In this document: in pieces, positions 15,575-23,600 of the stretch | Numbering within the stretch: the stretch's first letter is position 1 | Layout of the letters: the number at the start of each line of letters is the position of its first letter | Assembly: GCF_014696625.1 (NCBI RefSeq) | Contig: NZ_JACJQL010000066.1 | Span: 1 to 32,244, forward strand | Reading direction: 5' to 3' | Length of the DNA stretch: 32,244 nucleotides | Source: Nostoc parmelioides FACHB-3921 | GTDB lineage: Bacteria; Cyanobacteriota; Cyanobacteriia; Cyanobacteriales; Nostocaceae | The notes under the pieces: generated by a model | What the model saw: only the letters and a program-made list of their open reading frames with translations | Told to the model about the DNA's origin: nothing | Databases searched by the model: none | Made by a program: the position numbers and the translations under genes

Positions 15575-15644
15575 ATAGGATATATTTAGATGGCTTTTAG
15601 GTTATTACTACTTACTAATAATTTTTGTATCATATTTAACATTA

Positions 15645-16583
15645 ATGACAAGTGTTCACGCATTACAAAAAATATTTCCAGCAGGTTTCGATAACGGTTA
15701 TGGCAATCTGAAACTTTTAGTCGAAGGATTTGATGTCGTCCGCATCCCCAGCTACATTTCAACAGCCGACATGGAAGATGTACCAGGAAGAGTTGAGTTT
15801 GAAGGGAAGGCTTATACAGTTGGCGAATCGGCTTTCCGTGCCGGAACCCATTTTGAACGCAACACTGATAGTAACGAAAACAAAGTCAAGAACGCACTGA
15901 TTACTTTGTTGGGAGCGTTGGCACACTTGGAACACCGCAAAGCATGGCACTTGAAGATGGTAGTCAGCTTGCATGATGTCGGTTTAGCAGAAGAACTGAA
16001 GAAAGTATTAAATGGTGAATATCAGCCGATACTGGCAGGTAAACCATCCGAGGTCAAAGTAGAAGTGCTGAAGGTAATACCCGAAGGCATGGGGGCATTA
16101 TTCGGACAGCAACTACCCAAAAAGTTAACTGTGCTGGACTTTGGCAATGGTACAACGCTGTTCTCGCGTTACAACCAGGGCAAGAGAGAAGTACATACCC
16201 CATACCCAACAGGTGTTGAAGTTCTTATTGATGATATTGCTCAAAAGATGAAACACCTCAATGGGGGTAAAGTCGCAGATCCAGCTAAGATTCGCTATTG
16301 CTTAGAAATGGGGCATACCAAGTATAGTCGGGACATCGACATCAAAGATATTTACATCGCTTGCTTAAAAGATTGGTACGAGAAGTACTTAAAGAAAGCT
16401 GTGAATTTGGCGCTTGATGCCAAGCACTCTGGAGATGAACTCTGGGCGATTGGTGGTGGTTGTCTATTACCGGGATTTACAAAGCTGCTAGAGAAAAACG
16501 GATTCAAAGTTTTGGACAATCCGGTAGAAGCTAATGCCGTTGGGCTTTTACAAATGGCGAAAACCATTGCTAGCAAGAGCTAG
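15645..16583 (+). CDS. parM: ParM/StbA-type actin-like plasmid segregation ATPase
   Basis: 312 residues with actin-fold signatures in order: phosphate-1 loop GFDNGYGNLKLL (residues 14-25), phosphate-2 loop VLDFGNGTTLF (about 161-171) and adenosine loop WAIGGGCLLPG (about 267-277). The N-terminus carries a short extension before the first strand. Proteins of this kind polymerise to push plasmid copies apart, working with a DNA-binding adaptor that sits on a centromere. A small ribbon-helix-helix-like gene follows after 24 bp, as expected for the adaptor. No obvious Shine-Dalgarno precedes ATG 15645. Archaeal/cyanobacterial Alp-type relatives would look similar, so the exact subfamily is open. 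Confidence 0.85.
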   Translation: MTSVHALQKIFPAGFDNGYGNLKLLVEGFDVVRIPSYISTADMEDVPGRVEFEGKAYTVGESAFRAGTHFERNTDSNENKVKNALITLLGALAHLEHRKAWHLKMVVSLHDVGLAEELKKVLNGEYQPILAGKPSEVKVEVLKVIPEGMGALFGQQLPKKLTVLDFGNGTTLFSRYNQGKREVHTPYPTGVEVLIDDIAQKMKHLNGGKVADPAKIRYCLEMGHTKYSRDIDIKDIYIACLKDWYEKYLKKAVNLALDAKHSGDELWAIGGGCLLPGFTKLLEKNGFKVLDNPVEANAVGLLQMAKTIASKS

Positions 16584-16607
16584 TAAGTCCAGTGTGAGGT
16601 AAAAAAC

Positions 16608-16925
16608 ATGAGAAAAGACCAAGACAACACACCAGAGAGAGTCCGTATCCGAGACAGTTACCGTAAACGTATATTTCTGGAATCGCAAAACCTGGATAAA
16701 AGTTACTTAGAGACTTTGTATTTCATAATAGATTGCTATTTTGCTTTCAAAAAAGGCGCATTTCCTATGCAACTAGGAGGGGTACAAACACAAGTTCCCC
16801 CACCTTTAATACTCACCCAACATCAACCACAAGTGCAACAGCCAGAGCAACAGCCAGTTAACGTGACAGATCAAACACCAGAAAAACCTGAAGATGATAC
16901 ATTTACTCTGGATTTTGAGCTATAA
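16608..16925 (+). CDS. ParR-like adaptor, small DNA-binding protein of the actin-type partition operon
   Basis: 105 residues starting 24 bp after parM, with GAGG 10-15 bases upstream of the ATG. The N-terminal half (VRIRDSYRKRIFLESQNLDK, then SYLETLYFIIDCYFAFKKG) fits a ribbon-helix-helix pattern: one strand and two helices. The middle is Gln/Pro-rich and probably disordered. The tail is acidic and hydrophobic (DDTFTLDFEL), the sort of C-terminal peptide by which ParR proteins bind actin-like filaments. No sequence identity to a named ParR is claimed; the call rests on layout and position. Its stop codon abuts a solo right end of the tnpB element, so the last residues may have been altered by that insertion. 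Confidence 0.6.
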   Translation: MRKDQDNTPERVRIRDSYRKRIFLESQNLDKSYLETLYFIIDCYFAFKKGAFPMQLGGVQTQVPPPLILTQHQPQVQQPEQQPVNVTDQTPEKPEDDTFTLDFEL

Positions 16926-17027
16926 GTGTTAAAGGGCAGTTGCAAAAACCCCATAAGGGAGGGAAACAGAAACATAAGCCGTGAGTCTTAGGAATCACCG
17001 CACTTCTAGGGCGGTGAGGATGTCAAT
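16925..17027 (+). mobile_element. solo right end of the tnpB element (tnpB 3' tail plus hairpin)
   Basis: 103 bp matching 2041-2143 without gaps, about 84-85% identical by eye. The match starts in the last 20 codons of tnpB and ends at GATGTCAAT. The rest of the element, including nearly all of tnpB and its left end, is absent. The hairpin foot TCACCG/CGGTGA is kept and here extends by one C-G pair. It overlaps the stop codon of the parR-like gene. It is a relic of a second insertion, or a separately maintained end. Confidence 0.85.
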
Positions 17028-17047
17028 TTATTAGTCATTACTCATTA
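16925..17047 (+). ncRNA. possible stand-alone TnpB guide RNA (solo scaffold with its own guide)
   Basis: The solo right end contains everything needed to encode a TnpB guide RNA scaffold. Bases just beyond it (from about 17028, TTATTAGTCATTACTCATTA) would be the guide. It is co-oriented with, and directly downstream of, the parM operon, so it may be transcribed by read-through. Whether the RNA is made or used by the intact TnpB of this window is unknown. Confidence 0.4.
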
Positions 17048-17068
17048 GTCAACAGTCTCTACTGGGGT

Positions 17069-17770
17069 TCAAGTTGCTGGATGATAAAAACCTGTTTCTT
17101 CATTAAATTCCCACCCCATACTTGAACTATCCTTCCCCTTGCACCATGCCACAAAAAGCGGTGGTGGTAATTTTGCTGTCTGTTCGCGCAGAGTTTCTAC
17201 ATTGACACCTAAACGAGAAGCCAAGCCTTGTTCGGTTAACGGCTTCATTCTCGGAGTAGAAGCTTGAGTATATGAGCTTCTACTGTATGATTTACCGCGC
17301 TGCTTGGGTTGATTGTTCAGATAAATTTGAATTTTTCTAATTGCATCCGCCAACTGTTCTACACGCGAACTCATCGATTCAATGTTCTGCTCCAACTCAT
17401 CGGGTTGGTGGCTAGACTGTATTTCAATGCTAGTTAGCTTATGCTCAATTTGAACTTCAATCTCGTCAAGTCGAGAGTGAATTGCTGATATCGTTTCAGT
17501 ATCACTACTACTGAGATTGCCTGTTAAATTTTGCCGTAAGTATTCCTCAACAATCTCTCTTATTCTAGAGTCCAGCCCGTTTTTCTCCAAGCCATGATGA
17601 GCAACTGCATCAAGGTTATTCAGGGAACCGTCAAGGTACATCTCAATAAAATGGGTAAGTGTCGCTGTGGCTGTTGTTCCCTTAGACTGGCAACGAAGGA
17701 TAAACCTTTCCCACATCCTCTGGTCACAGTTAAAAGATGCTAGTTTTTTCCCCTTGCCAGTGTTGCTCAT
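17069..17770 (-). CDS. ribbon-helix-helix-like plasmid protein with coiled coil, unknown function
   Basis: 233 residues. The N-terminus (KKLASFNCDQRMWERFILRC then GTTATATLTHFIEMYLDGS) fits a ribbon-helix-helix pattern. Residues about 90-150 form a heptad-rich coiled coil (SAIHSRLDEIEVQIEHKL...IESMSSRVEQLADAIRKIQI). Near residue 180, MKPLTEQGLASRLGVNVETL looks like a second helix-turn-helix. The end is an aromatic-rich WCKGKDSSSMGWEFNEETGF segment. This build suggests an oligomeric DNA-binding protein such as a copy-number, partition accessory or transcription factor. It is the last of four minus-strand genes that begin with a tyrosine recombinase, separated from the previous one by 88 bp. No named family. 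Confidence 0.65.
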   Translation of the reverse strand: MSNTGKGKKLASFNCDQRMWERFILRCQSKGTTATATLTHFIEMYLDGSLNNLDAVAHHGLEKNGLDSRIREIVEEYLRQNLTGNLSSSDTETISAIHSRLDEIEVQIEHKLTSIEIQSSHQPDELEQNIESMSSRVEQLADAIRKIQIYLNNQPKQRGKSYSRSSYTQASTPRMKPLTEQGLASRLGVNVETLREQTAKLPPPLFVAWCKGKDSSSMGWEFNEETGFYHPAT

Positions 17771-17858
17771 TTCTAAGTCTAGGTCAACTAAAGCTTATCA
17801 CTGATAGTTTGTAAAACATTTACCTTTACGCTTACCTTTACAATATCATTTCTGCGGG

Positions 17859-18533
17859 TCAAACTCTAGAAGAATCAGCTTTCACCCAAACATTGTCATT
17901 TTCGTAAAATTCCCCACGCTGCTGTAGCGCAAACCCACCTAGCAATAATCCTAACCACACCTCCACTATCGGCATTTTCAACTTGCGTTGTAGCTTCGGT
18001 AGGGCAATCTCACCTTTTACTTCTGTAAGATAATGAGCGATCGCCCTTTGCCACTCATCCACATTCTCATCCCCCGCCAACCGATGCACGTCTTCCACAG
18101 TCTGTATTTCCAGCATTGCCAAGACGCTCTCTTTCTCCACAGGTGCGGCTACTGAATCATCTCTATTAATAGGATGAGTGAATTGATGTGGCCCATGTGG
18201 TCTAAAGCTCTGCGGTGGTGGTTCTTCAATGAGGTCATCTAAATCTAATTGCATGGTTGTTCGCACTAAACCAGCAAAGATATCTGTGCTGATGACTGGC
18301 CCCAAAGTATCTGTTTGTGCGCGGACATCTTCTAGCAACAACTGGGCGCGGGTTCTGAGAATATCTGCAATTTGGGAGAAAGCTACGGCGGCTGTTGCTA
18401 ATTGTGCTTCTACTGATAAATCCTCTAACTCAGTATCTAAACATTCCCATACCGCAGCCAGTGAAGAGGTGGGTGGCGCTTCGGATATCTCATCAAGAAT
18501 GTCCCAGATTGTCAGCTGACGATAAATGGTCAT
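17859..18533 (-). CDS. conserved plasmid protein with winged-helix-like C-terminus, unknown function
   Basis: 224 residues starting MTIYRQLTIWDILDEISEAP. The N-terminal half is acidic and helical (DTELEDLSVEAQLATAAVAF). A Pro/His-rich linker follows around residues 105-125. The C-terminus (GEIALPKLQRKLKMPIVEVW then LGLLLGGFALQQRGEFYEND) has the helix-helix-hairpin order of a winged helix. Its ATG overlaps the stop of the upstream gene as ATGA (18530-18533), so the two are translationally coupled. I know no function. Genes of this general look occur beside recombinase genes on cyanobacterial plasmids. Confidence 0.65.
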   Translation of the reverse strand: MTIYRQLTIWDILDEISEAPPTSSLAAVWECLDTELEDLSVEAQLATAAVAFSQIADILRTRAQLLLEDVRAQTDTLGPVISTDIFAGLVRTTMQLDLDDLIEEPPPQSFRPHGPHQFTHPINRDDSVAAPVEKESVLAMLEIQTVEDVHRLAGDENVDEWQRAIAHYLTEVKGEIALPKLQRKLKMPIVEVWLGLLLGGFALQQRGEFYENDNVWVKADSSRV

Positions 18534-18997
18534 GGTTCCGGGTGCAATGGGCAGGGTCTTACTGGGCAGTGAGTAGGACTGATTTCAAACATTTCTTTGT
18601 ATTGGTAAAGCGTAACATTATATTCTTTAGCAAACGCCTGCAAGACCTTATCGGTGTAAGCCCGAATCTTACCAGCCGTCAATCCAAAACAGTGAATTGG
18701 CTCCAGGCGGCAGATTGGCTTTTGCCCTAGCCATAGTTCTGCACCTAAAGCGTGTAACGGTTTATCACCAGGGTCTTTGTACAAGTACAGTACAGCAAAA
18801 TATGTTTCTGGTGGTTCAACTGTGATTGCCTCAATCTGCCTAGAATCATCTTTAGTTCGGTTGCGGTAGAACGAACGGCGATTGTGGCAAATCTTCGGGT
18901 TCCAGCAGCCATCACCCTCCGGCCCATGTAGCACTTTTGCTTTCGAGGTTAGTAGCTTGGCACATAGTTGACACTTAGGATCTAACGGCTTGGGCAT
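18530..18997 (-). CDS. cysteine-rich putative zinc-binding protein, unknown function
   Basis: 155 residues. The N-terminus has CQLC (residues 9-12), then C31 in GDGCWNPKIC and C37, followed by the basic HNRRSFYRNR, which looks like a small zinc-binding nucleic-acid module. The rest is an alpha/beta-like domain (YFAVLYLYKDPGDKPLHALG...LWLGQKPICRLEPIHCFGL) with a Cys-rich end (THCPVRPCPLHPEP). It starts 3 bp after the recombinase stop and overlaps the next gene by 4 bp, so it is the middle of a tight operon. Function not recognised. Confidence 0.65.
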   Translation of the reverse strand: MPKPLDPKCQLCAKLLTSKAKVLHGPEGDGCWNPKICHNRRSFYRNRTKDDSRQIEAITVEPPETYFAVLYLYKDPGDKPLHALGAELWLGQKPICRLEPIHCFGLTAGKIRAYTDKVLQAFAKEYNVTLYQYKEMFEISPTHCPVRPCPLHPEP

Positions 18998-19000
18998 AGG

Positions 19001-20095
19001 CTACTCTGCTTGTTCCCCGATCGCCCGATAATAAGCAGCGATCGCCGCCTCTTGTTCAGAGCGAAGTGTGTACCGCCGAAACGCTTTCTCGCTTTGATGC
19101 CCGGTCAGTTTCCTGGCATGGCTGGGGTCAACGCCCAACAGCAATAAGTCAGTGGCGTATGTATGGCGGAACTGGTGAGGATGCAAATCTTCGATGCCTG
19201 CAAGCTCACCTATCTTCTCCACAGCGAAGTAAATCCCGTGGTAACTCAAGCGTTCACCCTTATATGACGCATGGTACGAAACCATCAACGGGGTGAGGCT
19301 GTTTAGTTCTTCACCCTGTTGGGAGCGCGATCGCAAATAACCTTCCAGCACGTCGCGGCTTTCTTTTCGCAATGGTACTAGCCGGGGTTCATTCGTTTTG
19401 GTATCAGGTAAGAACAGCAGCTTGCCATCGAAGGAACCAACATTTAGCTGTACAATTTCCCCAGCGCGTAGTCCGTGACTGAGAATGTGGACAAGCGCTG
19501 TATCGCGCTCTTTTGTCTCTCCCAACAATTCTAATGCTGACCAAACGCGCTCCATCTGCTCGTCAGTTAGGCTTTGGGCTGGTGGTAGTGGTACTTTCTC
19601 TAGCTTTATCCCCAGTGTCGGGTTAGTTGCAATTATGTCTGGATATGCATAACACATCCATTTAAAGAAGCTTTTGAGTGCAGCAACCCCCGCATTAATA
19701 CTCGCTTTTGACAGGGGTTTTCCTGAATCAGTTTTTACTTCATCGCGTAGATACTCCTTGTATAACCCCAGGTGACGTGGGCGTAGCTCATGATAGTGTA
19801 GTTGCGTCCATCCCAAGAATCGCTTAAGTTCACGTTCGTACATTTTGCGACTGTTCGGCGCAAGATTGGTACTGCGTAAAAACTCCAGTACCTTTAGCCA
19901 GCGTATGTCTGTGGGTAAAGATGTTTTTCTTCCCCTGCTTCTAGATTGCTCCTGTAGGGTTGATGGCGCTTGATCCTGAATGTGGATCAACTTGATTGGC
20001 GGTAGGTTGTCAAGCTGAGGATTGTTTACCATGTCGAGCGCGTAGGCGCAAGCCTTGTCGTAGATATCGCTAGTGTTGCACTGTGGAACTAACAT
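19001..20095 (-). CDS. tyrosine recombinase / site-specific integrase (XerC/D-like)
   Basis: 364 residues. The N-terminal SAM-like core-binding domain runs about 60-155 (RWLKVLEFLRSTNLAPNSRK...). The catalytic domain has the full set: R210 in LSHGLRAGE, K233 in LPDTKTNEP, H307/R310 in HPHQFRHTYA, H333 in LTGHQSEK and Y342 in FRRYTL. It leads an operon-like run of minus-strand genes: 3 bp to the next gene, which in turn overlaps the third. Xer-like enzymes on plasmids resolve multimers or catalyse integration; which applies here cannot be told. No attachment site could be identified in the 420 bp upstream. Confidence 0.92.
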   Translation of the reverse strand: MLVPQCNTSDIYDKACAYALDMVNNPQLDNLPPIKLIHIQDQAPSTLQEQSRSRGRKTSLPTDIRWLKVLEFLRSTNLAPNSRKMYERELKRFLGWTQLHYHELRPRHLGLYKEYLRDEVKTDSGKPLSKASINAGVAALKSFFKWMCYAYPDIIATNPTLGIKLEKVPLPPAQSLTDEQMERVWSALELLGETKERDTALVHILSHGLRAGEIVQLNVGSFDGKLLFLPDTKTNEPRLVPLRKESRDVLEGYLRSRSQQGEELNSLTPLMVSYHASYKGERLSYHGIYFAVEKIGELAGIEDLHPHQFRHTYATDLLLLGVDPSHARKLTGHQSEKAFRRYTLRSEQEAAIAAYYRAIGEQAE

Positions 20096-20613
20096 CCAAG
20101 CATTGTAAGTGACTGAAGGTAAAATCTGTTTACCTCATCGTCAAAATGCTTATAAATCTTGATGCTCACCCGAACTGTTAGAAATGTTTACAAAGTTTGG
20201 TTAAGTGAACTGTCCGTATTAAGCCGTCTAATCTGGACAATTATCCCTTTTATAAATATTAAAAATTAATTCTTTTGGTGGATGCAAAATATATCCCAAA
20301 TATGACTAAAGATAGATACAAAATAAGTGCTATTGCTGATTTAGCAATTACGATTTTCACACAAACCACGGATTTAAAAAAATATTAAGCCGTTGGTTAT
20401 TTTATACAAAATTAACTAAATAATAATGCTGGTTATTGTAATTATCCAAGAGTAATTGATGAGGTAGGATTTTAATTCTAATGGAGAGGAATTAGCAGAT
20501 TTTAGCCCATTATATAGATGGATTCAGCGAAATATCTGGAAAATAATTATTTAATCAATTGTCTTGGTAATTTTCCGATAACATTTCTCAAAATAAAGGT
20601 TTTAATCCTAATT
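20096..20613. other. A+T-rich intergenic region upstream of the exoprotein gene
   Basis: About 520 bp between the divergent recombinase and exoprotein genes, presumably holding both promoters. No convincing promoter pair, strong palindrome, attachment core or RNA structure was found. An in-frame upstream ATG at 20518 would add 32 residues to the exoprotein, but the added sequence lacks any similarity to the repeats that follow. Confidence 0.4.
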
Positions 20614-23600
20614 ATGTCTAAAATTCCCTACTTGCTTGCAGATATTAATCCGGGTAGTGGTGACTCTTCTCCCTCACAAGCCGTGAACGTCAATGGCACA
20701 CTTTACTTTGTCGCTAATGATGGTGTGGGCTATCAGATTTGGAAAATTGATACCATAACAGATAAAGCAGTACGTGTTACGGATATATATCAAGAGTCAC
20801 AGTATTATAATTCTTTCTATGAACTAACCAATATCGATGGCACACTTTACTTCAGATATAACGATGGCGTATCTGGTGATGAAGTCTGGAAAATAGATAA
20901 CGCTACTGGCAAAGCAGTGCAGGTTGCAGATATAAATCCTGGTTCTGGAAGTTCCTTTCCACTTAACTTCACCAACGTCAATGGCACGCTTTATTTCATA
21001 GCTAACAATGGCAATGGCTATGAATTATGGAGAATTGACGACTCTAATGGCAATGCTATCAAGATAACAAATTTCAATCCGAATCTTGAGTATTCCTCTC
21101 CCCAGTCTTTAACTTCAGCCAACGGCACACTTTACTTTATCTCCACATATAACTATACGTATAATAAGTTGTGGAAAGTTGACACCGCTACTGGCAACTC
21201 TGTACTAATCGAGGATTTATTAGATGTTAATAACCTCACCAACGTTAATGGTGTCCTTTACTTTAGTGCCAATACAGGTAAAAATTACCGTGAATTGTGG
21301 AAAATCGACAACGCTACAGGTCAGGCAGTGCAGGTGACTGATACTAGGCTGGTGTCTAGGAATGCTGAGGTTCGTAATTTAAGAAATTTGAATGGCACAC
21401 TTTTCTTTACAGTAACTAATTCCAATGGTACTGGCTGGTGGAAGATTGACAATAATACCGACGAAGTTGTATCCATAACAGAAATTAACTTAGGGTATGG
21501 ATATTCTGAAGCTGACATCCTCGCTAATGCTGATGGGACGATTTACTTTTCTGTGTACAACAACAACGATAACAACCAAGAGTTATGGAGAATAGACGAG
21601 ACTACTGGTAATACCGCTAGAGTCACAGGTATCTATCCGGAGTCTAGATATTTTAATTTTGGTCAGATAAACAACATTGATGGCATAGTTTATTTTGTAG
21701 CATCTGACAATAATGGCTATGAATTGTGGAGAATTGACAATACTACAAGCAAAGCTATAAGAATAACAGATATTCATCCAGGGTCTGGTAGTTCCGATAT
21801 CCATATTTTAGACATCATTGATGGCAAACTTTATTTTTCTGCAAATGACAGCATTCACGGAAGAGAAATTTGGGCTATTTCTGTAGCTGATATTCTCGCA
21901 AATCGCTCTCCCTTTGCGAGAGATGACGACTTCAATATTAATCAGAATACATCCATTATTATCAACTCAACCGCAATTTTAAGTAATGATGCAGACTTAG
22001 ATGGCGATGAACTGTCAATTACTACTATTACTCAACCTAAACAAGGGAAATTAATTCATAATAATGATGGCAGTTACACATATATTCCTAACAAAGATTA
22101 CTATGGTGTAGAGAAATTCACATACACCATCAAAGATGAGCAGGGAAACACCAGCACTGCTATCGTCAACCTGACAGTGAATCAATTTCCTGTAGCATCA
22201 AAACAGCCTTACTCACTCACAAAAATCAATTCAAGTTTAAAGTATGCCTCCAGTAAATTTTTAGTAAATATTGATGGCGAAATTTATTTTATTGCTAATA
22301 CAGATAGCGGTAATGCTGTAGTTTTTAAAATTGATAACGTCACCAGTAAGTTAGTTGAAGTAGCCGAATTCCCCCCAGGATTTGGATATTTCTACTCAGA
22401 CAACTTTACTTTCGTCAAAGTAAATAGCAAACTTTACCTAACCAGTTATACTGCTTACGATTATGGTATAGCGCCTAAGTTATTACAAATTAACATTAAT
22501 AGTGGCAACGTGGAGATAATCAAAGATATTAATTTCTCTTCTGATATTGCCAATATTTCTGACCTAACTAATATTAACGGTACACTTTACTTCATTGCAT
22601 CTAATAACAGTTATAGCTATGAGAGAAAATTATGGAAGATTGATAATGATACGGGCTATGCGGTACAAGTTACGGATTTGCTCAACATTTCTAATTTGAT
22701 CAATGATAGTAACAAAACTTATTTTATCAGAAATAAAGATAACGGTGGGTTTGAGTTATGGCAACTAGATATTGCTACTGAGAACGCAATACAAATTGTG
22801 GAAAGCAATTTTGGTTCTTTTATTTCCTCAATCCTGCTCAATGCTAATGGCAAAATTTACTTTACTGCATACGATAGCAACAATGGATATGAGTTGTGGC
22901 AACTAGATATTACTACTGACAACGCAGTATTGGTTCAAGATATAAATACAGGTTCTAAGCTTTACTATCCCCGCGATTTTACTAATATTGACGGCACAAT
23001 CTACTTTGTTGCTAATAGTGGCAGCAATGGGTATGAATTATGGAAAATCGATAATAGTGGCAATGCAGTATTAGTCAAAGATATCAATCCTGGTTCTGAG
23101 TCTTCCAATCCCCGCAATTTAATTAAGGTCAATGACACAATTTACTTTGTTGCTGATAACGGCATCAATGGCTACGAATTGTGGAAAATTGATAATAGTG
23201 GCAATGCAGTATTAATTAAAGATATCAATTCTGGTTCTGAATCTGCCAATCCCCACAACTTGATTAACGCTGATGGCACACTTTACTTTATTGCTGATGA
23301 TGGCAGCAATGGCAATCAAGTTTGGCAACTTGAAAATCAAACAGGTAAAATCTTCAGACTAACAAATATTAATTCAGGAGTTGACTATTCTTATCCAGAA
23401 GATTCTCTAATCTATGCCAATGGCACTGTTTACTTCAAATACAACAACGGTACACAATTAGCCGCTTTGCCTGTGGATGATTTGTCTAATCAAAATCCAT
23501 TATTAGGCGATGACACAATCATTACAGCAGCAAACACACCCATTACTATCAGTATTGCCAGCCTTTTAACTAACGATGTGGATGCAGATGGTGATAGTCT

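Larger units (their letters stand above)
15333..15644. promoter_or_regulatory. divergent parA / parM control region with partition-like repeats
   Basis: 312 bp, very A+T-rich, between divergent partition operons. It contains the second 22-bp palindrome (15431-15452) nearer parA. It also contains a perfect 13-bp inverted repeat nearer parM: ATGGGTACTAAAT at 15515-15527 and ATTTAGTACCCAT at 15562-15574, 34 bp apart. Both promoters must lie here, and the repeats are placed to act as operators and/or centromere. Individual promoter boxes could not be fixed. Confidence 0.65.

Noticed and set aside
20518..20613. N-terminal extension of the exoprotein from ATG 20518 with a signal peptide
   Set aside because: The extra 32 residues contain a hydrophobic patch but no proper charged start, core and cleavage site. 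RTX proteins leave through a C-terminal signal.
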